A stretch of 64,000 nt of DNA from Torreya grandis (Eukaryota; Streptophyta; Pinopsida; Cupressales; Taxaceae), in contig JARHVA010003167.1 in NCBI GenBank assembly GCA_037957365.1, positions 548,501 through 612,500 of the forward strand. Reading direction: 5' to 3'. Below the pieces are notes generated by a model. It was not told the origin of the DNA. It saw nothing but the letters and a program-made list of their open reading frames with translations, and ran no database searches. Below, piece after piece: positions 12,381 through 24,500 of the stretch (positions within the stretch are counted from its first letter, which is position 1; every line of letters starts with the position of its first letter). The position numbers and the translations under genes are program-made.

Positions 12381-14230
12381 GAGGAGGTCTATATACTTTC
12401 TCAATTTTATTTGGCTATCCCTCACTATGCTTCAATGTGTTTTTTAAGGATGCCTCTTTCCCACTAGGCTGTTTGGTTTCCATACTAAGTTTGGACATCT
12501 CTTCTTGGAGTAGGTCTGGTTGCTTAGGTATTTAACATGTATCCCACATTGATAATTTTGCATGAGCCTTCTTCATCTACTTTATAATGTTAGTGAAAGA
12601 ACCACTAACCTTAGCTTTTCCACTAATAGGAATACTGCATCTTATAACTTCAAAATTTTTAGGTGTAAAAGAACTCTTAGAATTTTGAATTCTTGGATCT
12701 ACTTGTGAATTTGGGAATGCATTAGACATACTTTCCCTTTGAAATGTTTGAAATCTCATTAATGAACCATTACCAAGCCCTTCAATTTCTTCAATTACCT
12801 TTCTCTTTGACTTTGTGTTTACAAATATAGAACTTGAGTCTTTGCTTGATTATATTTGATAATTCATAACACATGAGTCTTCTTGCTACAAATTAACTAA
12901 AGTATTCTCCACTTGATCACTCTCTCCCCTATTCTCTCCTTGACTAGGTTTCTTAGCTTGAGTCATGCCTGGCATTGTTCCCAAATGTGCCATGAAAGCT
13001 TGACTGAAGAACTCATAGGCATAGGTAGATAGATCATGATGTTGATCTCATGGAGGTTGACCCTCATGATCTTGATCAGGGTTGTTTTGAATAGGTACTA
13101 GTGATTTTGAGGTGGAATGAGCATCAAGATTATAGCCATTATATGATTTTGCTTGAACTAACTATCTTTGACCTTGAAGATGAATTTGAAAGGGTGCTTT
13201 ATTCATATAATAGCTTATGTATGACTAATTGTGTTGATATGGGATGTGAAAAGGTCTCATTTTTTGAAGTTGTATGATACTTTTCAGACCTGAAATCTCC
13301 TACTCAAGAGCCTTCACTATTTCTACCTCATTAAATTTGATTAACTAACTAGGGGTATCTAGCTTATGTTTTGGTGTAGAGATGGGAGAAACAATATGTG
13401 TAGAGGTTTATAAATCAAGGAATAGAGGAATAGGGGATCTTGGATAAATCTTCCCATCTTGAATCAAATAGTTCTCATCTCTAATGGATAATTCATAGGC
13501 ATTAGGAAATATATCCCATCCCGTAGATTGTACCATTATAGAAATATCACTATCAAAATCCTTTAGATAATAAAGGAAAGCATGATGTGTAGTAGGTCTT
13601 ACCAATATTGGGATCCTATCCCATTCCTTTTGAAACCTTGTGTTGAAGTCTTGAATAGATTCTTGACGTGATCTCTTTATGTTGGTTAGTTGCTTAGTCA
13701 ATTACAATTTGTCACTCTTGTCCTCAAACCTTCTCCTAAAATCATTACCTACCTCATCTCATGTAGTGATAGATTCAAGATCTAATGTACCATACCAATC
13801 AAGATCCTTCCCTTGAAATAAACAACCAAATACCTAATGGATATATTCTCCTCAATGATATGATGTATATTAAAGAAGTTGGTAAGGTTTCTAATATGAT
13901 AAATAGGAGTAATGACAGTCTCACCTATGTATGAAGGGACACTTTTGAGGGATGATATGGCAATGTCATCATAAGAAGAAAGTATTAGAAGACTATATCC
14001 ATTAAAATAAAATAAAAAATAGGTTCATCTCCATGATAGATTTAGTAGTTTTCAATATTGGTCCAATCAAAAACTTTCTTATAGGTCTATGAACAAGGTA
14101 GGATTTGGTAAGGACGGGTGTTACTAAATATGTTTGCTTTGACTTAATAATAAGGAAGATCTTAGAAATCAAAATTAATGCCTTTAGTATGAGATCTTGT
14201 GTTTACCTTAGGCTTCAAATAATTCACTAG
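12381..14230 (-). pseudogene. gag: gag of element V
   Basis: The best part is 13,408-13,701 (97 codons, minus). It reads LTNIKRSRQESIQDFNTRFQ, WDRIPILVRPT, FLYYLKDFDSDISIMVQS and ELSIRDENYLI, which is the classic plant Ty3/gypsy Gag capsid core (Q-x-x-x-E-S-V-x-D-F-x-x-R-F ... A-x-x-F-x-S-D-I-S). A Pro- and Gln-rich C-terminal region follows toward 12,600 with many stops; an open run at 12,577-12,759 is part of it. The gag remnant of element W at 42,739-42,963 is clearly homologous (DFNFHFQNTWNRIPVLI, LNSDIAIMIQSVGG). Capsid proteins package element RNA in the cytoplasm. Confidence 0.82.
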
Positions 14231-14340
14231 TCTACCACCAAGAGTCAATTGTTGGAGTCACTAGATACTATAGGAAGTAGACTATTACACCCTCTTTGTC
14301 GTTAAGATCAACATCCACCTTGAAAAGCCTTCTTGGACCA

Positions 14341-14364
14341 CATGTCACATTAGGAATGCCAAAA
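14341..14364 (-). promoter_or_regulatory. Candidate primer-binding site of element V
   Basis: On the minus strand, TTTTGGCATTCCTAATGTGA begins a few bases inside the 5' LTR, with the usual TGG start. The same site occurs at the same place in element W (43,628-43,650, TTTTTGGCATGCCCAATGGG). Position next to an independently placed LTR edge and conservation between two elements support it. I cannot name the primer tRNA. Confidence 0.55.
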
Positions 14365-14370
14365 CTCTTA

Positions 14371-17300
14371 TAGTTCAAATTTGCATTCTAGATAAATCAA
14401 TCAAACCTTATCAAATTTTGGATAACATGGAACTATCTTTGAATGTAAGTAGATTGCTAGAAGAGATAGATCTGTAGAATATGAGCTATCTCCCTTGATC
14501 TATCTATTTAAGCTCACACACTACACTATGTCATCAATTATTATGGTGAAAAGGGAATAAGGAAACATGCAATTAACCTAAAATAATGGTGGTGATACAC
14601 CAAGGATATCTCCACAAAAATACTTGAAACATGCATTATGAATTTAAACTACTTACATTGATCTCAACTCAAAATTGTTCTAGCAAAAGTGTTTCTACAT
14701 GGAGTCATATTGTCATGCATTCCAAATGTCAATGAATATGAGGTTTAATATTAGACACCACTAATATTATTCAAACTTAAAATACACCTAAAAAATACCT
14801 ACACTTCATGAGACCTATTATAATAAATATTACCTACACAATGCATACAAGAGTAGAATGGAAGCAAGGAGAAACAATCATCACTTCTCATCCAAATGGA
14901 CTACTTGACATACTTCAGAAAGAATTTTAGAGATTAAACCAACTTAAGAAATTTGCTCAAATTAAAAATAAGGTTTCAAACTAGAAGGGATTTTCCACAC
15001 CAATAGTGGATAATTACAATGCTAAAATGGCTTCAATATATAGTTCAATAGGATAAGAGAGAGAAAGAGTGACATTGGAGAGTCATAATACCAAGTGTCA
15101 AGTATTGAAAACCAGTTAAAATGAAATAAAATGAGTTAAAAAATAAATCATGAGGTTCTTTTAGATAAGTGTCTATTTCAAACATAACATCCTCTTGAAT
15201 TTGGTGTAGGGATACTTCATTATCCTTCTTAAACTACTTTTCTTGATTAGGAGTCCACTAACTATCTATAACTACCTTAGAAGTCATTAAAACATATATA
15301 ATGACTTGATAAGGTATACAAACAATTGGTTAAGGTCATTATGAACCCCTCCAACTAATAACATTCTCTTTGCCATATGTTGGTTACTTCTATATAGTAA
15401 TTCACTAGCCCTCTACTCCTAAACTCTCGCAATTGTCACTAGGGTGACCTACCATAAATAAGAGAGTTTTTTACAAATATGTGATAAAAATATTTAGGAC
15501 TTATTTATCATCTAGTGTATCATATATACCTCAATAAAACTTAAAATCACACTTCTTATCTCCAAATTGGCAGTTATCTTACTTCTCACTATTATATCCA
15601 TAATTGCCTACAAAAATCATCTTAGTAGAGGAGTGTATTTAGATGACTCAGGTGAGAATGGGATTTGATGAGTCAAAAGACGTATCCACATAACTTCCAC
15701 CATGGATTTTATACATATATTCTTTTATGGTCCTTTAAATCACCTCAAATCCTACAGAAAACATAGAATTTGACCCATCTGTATCAGTGATGGTATATAA
15801 TATTTGAGTGCTAAGGATAATAAGAGAGTGTCAAGTAGGTATAAATACTTTTATAGGCCAATTTAAACCTTATATATGTATTTCTCTTCATCTCTTTCTC
15901 ATCAGGCTCTTATGAGGGTTTTATGTAGTTTAGATTCTTAGTAATAGTTCATAAAGGCTAGGACCCTACCCTTAGAACCAATGGAACTAGTTTAAAGTAA
16001 ATTAATTCCATAAACTATCCCTAAGAGATAAATATGCCATATATCTAATTTATATAGATTGGAGTGAAAGAAGTTATCTCTCGGATAGCTTATATGTATT
16101 CTAAACAACCGTGAGATAAATTAAGGAAAACAATTACTAATCTAAGTTATCCTCTACAAAATAATGAGTCTCATAAACCCTCCATTATCCCAAAAAAACA
16201 TGTCACATTACTTGTGAAGATAAAATTATCATAGCAGTGACATTAGAAGCTTGAGGTTCATGCCTAGTTCTAGGCCTCATAGGCATATACTAGGTTTTTT
16301 GAGTACATGACCACCTATGAGTGATCACAGTGACTGTAAGACCTTATTAACACTTATTAACCTCAAATTAAATCATTAAAATCATCCCTCGTTGACTTAA
16401 TACTCTACCATTCATATTTTACCATCAATTCATTAGGTTTACATGTTGCATTACTTGTGAGGTGTCTCAAGTTAGTTGGCCTAATAACATTACTGACTAT
16501 GTACTTGAATTCACATGAGATTCATTGGGTAATACAATAATTATTTTAGTTATTAAATCACCTTTTAATTTATTTATTTATACTTTCTTAGGACTTGAGG
16601 TCTCCACTTCATCATATCTTTCTTATTCTCTTGGCTTCCCTTGGCCCAAGGAGCGAGCTAGGCCTAATACAAAATAGTGAGTACTTACATAATTAATCTA
16701 ATTTAAAAGGGACAATATAAACCTATTTTGACCCATCATGGCTCCCTATACCAAAATTCAAACCTTCAACATGATTTTAGAGCCCTCAACACTTCATATT
16801 CTTCATACTAGTTATAGGCTTGTGACTCTGTGTAGGGTTTTGATTGACCGAGTATGAGGTTTTAAAACCTAGCTTAAATCAATACTTAATCTATTTTATT
16901 TACCTCTAAGGATCACATGGAAGTGTGATATTATAACTCTAAGAGTGATTTATACATTTTCATCTCCATATTATACCTCTGTCTACCAACCAAACTTGCA
17001 TCCTTAATTAGCTTAGGCTAATTACTCTCTTGAGTAAAACTATAGATGATAATTAGATAAAACAAGGGATTTATGCAAGTGATGATACATGTTTTAGCAT
17101 TGTATTTCACACTTTTGGTTTCTCTTGAGGTCACTAGGGATATCTCATACCTGAATGGACTAACTTATACCTTGAGACCATGTAATTATCTCTTTGACAT
17201 TAATGCACCATAGGTGTTAATTAAAATGTTTCATGTCATTTTGACCTAATGACACTATAGTTCCCTGAGTACGTGGACTAGTATCTTGACTAAGTTTAAA

Positions 17301-18562
17301 TCCCATTCAATCATCATTCTCTCTTAACATAATAACCTCATTTTCTGTCAACATGTTACCTCTAGACCTAGGCTACACAAATGAAACCATTAGGCTTACC
17401 TAGACCTCATAGACTTTCACCATGAGATGAAACTATGTGGAGAAGGATCCCTTTAAATAGAAACTAAGGTAAATCTTCTCATTCATCAAAATTTATTAAA
17501 CTTTGAAAAAATAAAGGTGGCTATGATGTTTGATATTTAGCTCCATATTATACTATCACCCTTGAAATATATTCAATACAGACCTTCAATAGAGAATCTG
17601 ACCAACCATACTCTAAAGGGTTGAAAATAATTGTATTATTTTTGAATTGAATCCACTTACAAAAGGATAAACTATGAAACTATCAAAAAATGTTCTCATA
17701 TTTCATTAGGGTTTACTAATTATGATTATCTTCCATGGTCACACATGCCAAACTAGGTTGAAGTTAACATGACATGGGTGGATATACTCTACAAGTCTAC
17801 ATGCATCACTTGTTTCACTTAGGCTAATTTATAAATTTCCACAAGATGAGAAAATTTGAGCCATTAGGATTACTTAGGCAGTTTAGATGTACTAAAAATA
17901 TTAATGATTATTCATAAAGGACAGGCCACCAATCCCAAAACTATGACCATGAAATGGAATCTCATAAGGACCTATAACATCTTCCAAGTGTACTCACTCC
18001 AACTCTTCTTCTCCAGTCCATACCAAATGAAAATCATTGGCCCTTTCTGAGTTGTTCGAGGGAGTGATAGGAGAGAGGAAATGGTTTCTATCAATTTTTT
18101 ATTTATTGAAACCACTTGATCCTAAAAATGACCTATGGGGATGTAATGACACTTTCCTAAATAAATCACACCTATAGATGAGTCACCCCAATCCATACAA
18201 AAATTTTAAACTAATGTTTTTATAGGTGATATTCTTCTTCTTATATTGGACTTGAAATATATCAATTTAAAAGCCTTCTATAACCCTTTCTTGACATGAA
18301 ATAAGTTAGTTTGCTTCTTGAAACATTTATCACTTTTTGAAACATTGTACAATTACTTGAAATAACCAAAAATGTGGCATAAAAGGACATTAATAAAGAT
18401 GGACAAATATGAGAAAGGCTAAAACATGTTGTATGACCCTTAAAGTATGACATGACCTCATTTAGGACCATGGTGACCATTTTAAAACCTAGAGGGCTAT
18501 ATATAAATTTTGAACATGCAAGGGTTGACCCATTTTGACTTGAGGCAATGTTTTGGTCAATA
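14371..18562 (-). repeat. Right (5') LTR of element V
   Basis: This is the partner of 6,675-10,798; see that entry for shared anchors. The V gag lies to its left on the minus strand, so this is the 5' LTR. Its outer edge (GGTCAATA) is the last sequence it shares with the left copy and is followed at once by the GGTAC duplication. No transposon is inserted in it. The 117-codon minus-strand frame at 18,262-18,615 crosses the LTR edge into element A, so it is not a gene. Confidence 0.85.
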
Positions 18563-18567
18563 GGTAC
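18563..18567. repeat. Target-site duplication GGTAC, right copy (element V)
   Basis: Exact repeat of 6,670-6,674. It lies directly after the right V LTR and at the point where the integrase of element A resumes. Confidence 0.75.
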
Positions 18568-18650
18568 CATAGTACCAAAATATTTGTAGGGAACCATTTT
18601 ATCAAGGTTAATCAATGGATATAGGCTTAAGCCATATCATCTTTAATCTC
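18563..18650 (+). pseudogene. IN: Integrase C-terminal end of element A
   Basis: The frame GTIVPKYL, GTILSRLINGYRLKPYH (18,563-18,640) matches the end of gypsy integrases, where a P-I/V-N-G-x-x-L-K-x-Y motif closes the GPY/F module. The first half of that module (GPYIIN) ends at 6,669, 11.9 kb upstream, just before element V. The two pieces differ by one base in frame, so a small indel has occurred as well. This join is the strongest evidence that V is an insertion into A. Confidence 0.8.
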
Positions 18651-19299
18651 TATTATGCTACTAAAAATTGAGTAAGTATTGAGTAGAATCATGTAGTTAG
18701 GATATTATTTAATTTTTTTGCCTATTTTGTTTCAGAGGTTACAATGTTTGATAGTATTCTAATCAATGCACAACACTTCACAACCAATTATCATTGTAGG
18801 ATGCAACCACCATACCAAGATAGATCACCCAAAATATCTAGCCACCACTACACTAATTTTGGTAACTAAGTCTAGGAAAGTGATGAAAAGATAAGTATAG
18901 TAGATGGAAGGCCAACGGTTATGTCAAACGATTAATAACATGGTATCTCAAAATATTTTAGTATTTTTAACATAAATTTGGAAATAAACTAACAAGTGGA
19001 TACATAAAGTGAATTTATTAACTGAATGGATGTCTACTCACCAAAAATAACAAATGTCCATGTCAAGATGATTTCCATCATATAATATTAATTTCAAAGA
19101 TAAAATTCATGTGCATAGAGTTAATGTATTCAAAGGAGGTAGTAACATAGAATTGGGTGCCAAAAAACTATAAAATAAATGGATGTGGACAAAAAGTAGA
19201 CACTAGAGTATACTTCCTTAGATTAATCATCAACTTTGTTCATTCATCCATCCATGGACATAAGTCAACTATTTATCCCACTCTTGAATGCTCATAAGG
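18651..19299. other. No gene recognised
   Basis: This is AT-rich sequence after the integrase stop of element A. I see no domain, no clear polypurine tract and no LTR start. It should be 3' sequence of element A or an older decayed repeat. Confidence 0.4.
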
Positions 19300-22200
19300 A
19301 AGAAATGGGAATAGGGTTAGGGATCTAACAAAAAAATTACAATGATCTAGAACCCTTTGATTTTATTGATGGAGTAGAAGCTACTCTATTTTCTCCAGAA
19401 TCTCAACCAACAACACAACCATGAAATCTAACACTACAACATCTACTCCATGCCTATGACATTAAAAGGTTGCTCAATATACCTACCTTTAACTAATTAG
19501 ATAAAGTTATGATGACATTGTTAATCTAGTAAAATTAAAGTGTTATTCATCTAACCAAAGATACTATCTAGATAAATGCACACTCAATGTCAAGATTAAC
19601 TAGCTTACCAAATAAGGGCAATTCTCTAATGCAATATAGGTCTATAGTGACACCAATTCATTCAAATATTAGAGAAAAATACACTAATAGGGTAATAAGA
19701 GGAACCCTAATTAATTCAATTGTAGATGATTCACTGTGCACCATGGTCCAGTGTATTACTAAGAGGTTTTATCAAACCATAAATCATGTAAAGCAAACAA
19801 CATGAGGTGTAATTAACATTGCTTATTGAATGATGAAGTTAAACCAAGATTTTAATTGGCCTAAATTCTTGGCTTCCAATCTCACCACCGACATCGAAAA
19901 GGTACTTGAAATAACTATACAAATCATTGAATATTAATTATTGGTCCTCCTGCTATGTTCCACTTAATAGAAGTCTCTCATATGGCTAGTAAATGTCACT
20001 ACTAATTTTTGGCCAAGTAATGCCTTTTCCATCATTGCATGGACCAAAACTAGTAGTATTATGAGTATTTGGGGTGGTTTAGTACATGGTGGCTGAAATC
20101 CTTCATACTAATTCAATCAAATCCTATTATTTCATAAGATGTCATGTGGTATCTAGGTCAACATGGATCTGTTACCAAGCTACACAATGACATACATATA
20201 CAAGTACAAGATTTGGATAACCCCACTATCACTCTAATTCCATTCTTCATTTCCATGGTTGAAATAAAATATGAGATCAATCCATAGAAATCCTTAGATA
20301 CTAGGTTTGTACCTATATTTTAAACCATTCCACTATAGGCCCAACAATAATAGATAGAACAAGTACCTTCATAAAAACTTTCATAGATAACACAAATGAA
20401 AGTTTTAGCACATCTAGAGAAAGGAAAAATGATTGTACCTACATTCATAATCTCACCACCTCTAAAAAATAAATTAACCTAGTAAGTGATGTCATGGTTC
20501 TAACACCCCATGGTTAAATGCATATCTACTAAGTGCAACCTACTAGAGATGGGGGTAGAATAAAAAGAAGTGATTCAATCAATGTTGGAAGACATCAACA
20601 CTAAGGTCTAAAATACATAGGAAGAAAATTAATTCTTATTTTAGAAAGCAATACACACATACCAAATGCATAATCAGGTAAGGCATGAAATTTGGGGTGA
20701 TATCAATCAATCACCTACTTATATTATTGTTAACACTATAAGTTAGGAAGTATCTTAATGAAAATTAGAAGCCAAAGTCTTTTCAAAATAACTAATTGTG
20801 GGATCATCTTCTTTGCATGATGTAGACTTATCTTCAAAAGATATCCCTACACAAATCTTGATTAGGAAACCCCACACACGTCCCTTTATAAAGCCATTGA
20901 AAATAGTGTAGAAAAGTATGGTTTATTTTGGTGCACCTGAAGAATAGAGTATGGTGTATCCAACTAAAAAACCTCAACCTTAAGGAATAAGGAATAAAAT
21001 AATACACTGAAGCCTCTATCCAAATCTAGAAGAAATAAGTTTTTATAAAAAGAATAATTGAATGCAGTAAAATCATTAGAATAAATTGATCTAGATGATA
21101 GAATTGAGGAAGAAGAGGAAAATATGGATATAACCATTCCTAGAGAAGATGAGGAATAATGATTTGAGTAGGTCGCACTCAATCTTGAGGTGGGACAATA
21201 AAAAAAAACACCAATCAATCAAAATAAAAAGTAAACATGCCAACATTAACATAATAAAAATATATGCAAATTCCATGACCAAAGTGGCAAGGTGCATCCA
21301 TGTAGCAATACAATAAATTTGAGGAATCAAAGGCTACATAGAAGTAAGCTAAGAAATCTATAGCCAAAAAGAAGAAATTTGAGGAAGCTAAAGCTACACA
21401 CAAGTAGGATGAAGAAGCCAAGGAAAAGAAGAATCAACACAAAGTAGAGTAAAGTAAATAATAATAGGTGCAAACTATGTAACATAAATATAAGGATAAG
21501 TAAACTAAGGAAAAATATGAAGCTAAGGCCAAAGTAAAATCTAAATCAAAGGCTAACATAGAGGTCAAAGCCAAAGATGAGGCCAAAGCTTAAATAAAGG
21601 ATGAGGAGGACACTAAAGCACAATTTGAAGATGATAATAAAGCCAAGGCAAAGGAAAAAACCAAGGCCAAGGATCTCAAGGATACACAAGTCCAAGCCAA
21701 GGTAGCATCCACTACTTACACTAACATCACTAAAGAACAATGCAGCTTCCTAGTTAGTGATTATGGTATGTCCCTACTACATCCACATGATGAACTACAT
21801 TTTTGCTTCCACTTGATCAGTTTACACTGACTCTTTTGACATCATCCACTACATTAATAGCACTTACTAGTACTATGATGGAAATATCATTAGATGTAAC
21901 CCATCTATAACTCTCTAAATAAATTAGATGAGTAGCCATTTTCTATGAATCCATTGGTCAGAGGGATTCATATTTAGAGAAAAATGTTCTATGACTAAAA
22001 GACAAAAATGATGAATCCAAGGAGATGCTAAAAAATATAAATTAGAAAATAAATAAAACCTATCCCACCTTAATTATGCAATTACTAGGCTATCAAGTTA
22101 TGTCAAAAGATAAACAATTCATGGTGTTGTTGACAAATCTTACAAAGAGATATGAATCTACGTATAAAGTTTTGGCACTATTCACTTAAGGGAAAGCCAT

Positions 22201-22450
22201 CAAGATATAAACAAAGACCATGTGCCAACTTCTTGAGGAATATGAGTAAGACATAGACATGACTCCATCACAAACCAATAATCTATCCTAGGATATACTC
22301 AATTGGAGACAATAATTAAACCTATCTCTGACCATTATGTAACCTAAATTTCCTACCAATGACAAAGATAAAGATATAATGGAAGATTAAATTTCAACTA
22401 TAGAGAATATGAGTAGTGCAATAAAACAACTATTATATTCATGAGATGTT
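19300..22450 (+). pseudogene. Decayed ORF of unknown function with Lys/Ala/Glu-rich segment
   Basis: I do not recognise this protein. A single frame can be followed from about 20,400 to 20,990 with stops only at likely former Gln, Arg or Trp codons; it reads VLAHLEKGKMIVPTFI, NLLEMGVE, SMLEDINTKV, YQMHNQVRHEIWGDINQ and LEAKVFSK. Near 21,080-21,150 a frame gives DLDDRIEEEEENMDITIPRE. At 21,390-21,720 there is a long Lys/Ala/Glu-rich coil (KYEAKAKVKSKSKANIEVKA, DEAKA, NKAKAKEKTKAKDLK). Beyond it comes TNITKEQCSFLVSDYGMSLL. It lies downstream of A's integrase on the same strand and before an LTR-like start at 23,121. It could therefore be an extra 3' ORF of A or part of another element. The minus-strand frames at 20,964-21,740 are its complement. 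Confidence 0.5.
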
Positions 22451-23019
22451 ACTACATATACTATTCAAGTGTAGCATCATCATATAGTGTGTAACATTTT
22501 TGTAGTCATTCAAGCTCATAGGATAGTAGACCGATTAGATGAGCTCATATTGGAATGCAACAAAAATAATCTAATTACAAGGTGTTGCTTATAATAATTT
22601 AAGATGAATACTTTCATAATATGACGATGGTCTAGGTACGACCATGCATTCTACTTACATTGGCATGTGAAGTACTTAATAATTAGAAAATGCTTAAAAA
22701 AGATATAGCTCAATTCAATCCAATAATTGCATATATATTAGATGAGCCCTAGTTCATTCTTCTAAAACAACTTATAAAAATCATATAAGATATGGAGATC
22801 AAGTATTAGGTATAACCTTAGTAGATACCCTTGGTAGTAGATTCATTAGGAGCTACTAGACTAAAAATTATCAATAACAATTGATTCCACACACCTCTAT
22901 TGAACCATCTAACTAACCATAGTAGTAATGTTTGTGATCTATAATTTTGAAAGTTCTATAAGATTCACATTTTTCAGATAGTTTAAACATTAAGAGTGAG
23001 GCTATATTTATTAAAATAA

Positions 23020-23120
23020 CATAAATGGTGGTCACCTAGTTATGTTTTTCTATTGAAAACTTAAAAGGGTGGTAGGCTAGTATGTTACTTTGTTGAAAAC
23101 ATAAAAGGTTAACTACGTAG
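23020..23120 (+). repeat. Short direct repeats and polypurine-like end before an LTR start
   Basis: Two units of roughly 50 bases share the words TTGAAAAC, TAAAAGG and CTA..TA(T)GT (about 23,025-23,118). A purine-rich AAAACATAAAAGG precedes the TG at 23,121. This looks like the 3' end of a retroelement core. Confidence 0.4.
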
Positions 23121-23620
23121 TGTGTAAAGGGTGAAAATTTGCAAATGACACTTGGAGTGATTATTGTGACATATATTTAGGACTTGTCTTTTAAATTTAT
23201 CTCAACTTTCACCTTTGTCTCAAGATGAGATAAATATTTATGTCCACAAAAGTGTTGGATCTAAAATGGAGTTTGCTAAACCCATGAAGTATATAGGATA
23301 AACACATGTGCAAAGTGTTTAATTTTGTATTTTATGTGGTTTTCTTCTTATTAATCATTGAAAGTATAATCATATAATAAGAGGATGTGAGGAGTCTTTC
23401 ATTTTGGTTCTAAAAGGGTTGGAAGGTGAAGAGACATTGATATTGTAAAAGACTATAAATATTACTTTGATGTAAGAGAATCTAGTTTGATGTGTTGTTA
23501 GAGATTAATAGAAATTGTCATGTTATGGTTCTCCCTTATTATCTTTTATATATAATGTGTATGTGTAGTTGATTACTCTTTTTTTAATTTATTCTATAAT
23601 TTGATACAATATGAATTATG
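23121..23620 (+). repeat. Probable 3' LTR (plus strand), start at 23,121
   Basis: The sequence opens with TGTAAAGGGTGAAAATTTGC after a purine-rich tract. It has a TATA-like TATAAATATT near 23,452 and T-rich stretches downstream, as expected of an LTR. No second copy is in the window, so the extent is a guess. If it belongs to element A, its partner lies left of position 1. Confidence 0.4.
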
Positions 23621-24500
23621 GTCATGTTCTTTCTTATAGACACTTCAACCTGCATTTTGGTACAAATTAAGATGTATGTGGACTACCCAATTTTCATCTA
23701 TCTTTCACCTATTATGCTCTTTGTTGTAAAATTATCAATGTAATTAGCATGTTATATTGAAACTCTAGGAACTTATACTAACACAAATACCAAATACATT
23801 ACTTAATTATTTCAAATAATGTAGACCTTTTTTACCTTCGTAGTTATAAAATGATGATCCAAAACCAATTTTTTGTTTTGATTCTGAACACATCACATTT
23901 TTTTTCTATTTACTCCCAATAAAATTAATGATGATTTCCACCTTCCCCTTGATTCATGGTAAACTTGATCCTTAAATCCATGTTTGCCCATTCCCAAATC
24001 TTCATATAGATAAATTATTCAAATGATTTCCTCAATGGCAACCTTGTAGTCAAAGTGACCTCCATTTCCACCAAAAAATGTAGATAGTCTCCAATTAATT
24101 ACATCAACAAGTAGGTTTTCACTCATTCTACAACTCTAAGCTAAAATAACAAAAAAACTCAAACATTCAATGATCATTCCAAAAAACATCAATAAAGTAA
24201 CCAAAGTCTAAGTCAATGTGTTCCATCATGCCAAGTTTTATAATGTCATCAAATGGCATGATTGAAACATAAATAAGACCAAAAAATTAAGTCCTGTGTT
24301 TAAGTCACTTGCCTATGTCATGAAGGGATCAATGGTTTCATGGATATAAAACATGGTATTCAAACAAAACAAAAACCCTTTAAACCACAACCTATAAATG
24401 AGTAAACTAGAGAACACTTTGATCAAGGTGTTGTTTAATGGCATATTAAATAGGGTACCATGCTTGATTAAGAGTTAAATCCACCAAATCCTCTATATAG
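23621..24500. other. No gene recognised
   Basis: AT-rich sequence with a few short plus-strand open runs (for example near 24,010-24,360). None of them matches a domain I know. Confidence 0.35.

Larger units (their letters stand above)
6675..18562 (-). mobile_element. Element V: non-autonomous gag-protease LTR retroelement with 4.1-4.2 kb LTRs
   Basis: Two direct repeats (6,675-10,798 and 14,371-18,562) flank a 3.6 kb core whose coding content is all on the minus strand. The right repeat is therefore the 5' LTR. The core has gag and an aspartic protease remnant but no reverse transcriptase, RNase H or integrase. This layout (LTRs longer than the core, Gag only) fits the TR-GAG or LARD type of non-autonomous element. 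Boundaries are backed by the GGTAC duplication and by the integrase of element A resuming beyond 18,563. A primer-binding-like site lies next to the 5' LTR. Both ends of both LTRs read TA rather than TG/CA, as expected after decay, although a shared ancestral variant is possible. Confidence 0.8.

Noticed and set aside
14243..14271. TAGTGACTCC-like motif on the minus strand, resembling the tRNA-Arg type primer site of some plant gypsy elements
   Set aside because: It lies about 100 bases inside the LTR edge fixed by the target duplication. A better candidate conserved with W adjoins the LTR.
18262..18615. 117-codon minus-strand frame, one of the longest in the window
   Set aside because: It runs across the border between the V LTR and element A, and the matching region of the left LTR is not open.
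21091..21740. Hydrophobic minus-strand frames that resemble membrane segments
   Set aside because: They are the reverse complement of the Lys/Ala/Glu-rich coding stretch; Phe, Leu and Cys arise from AAA, AAG and GCA codons read backwards.
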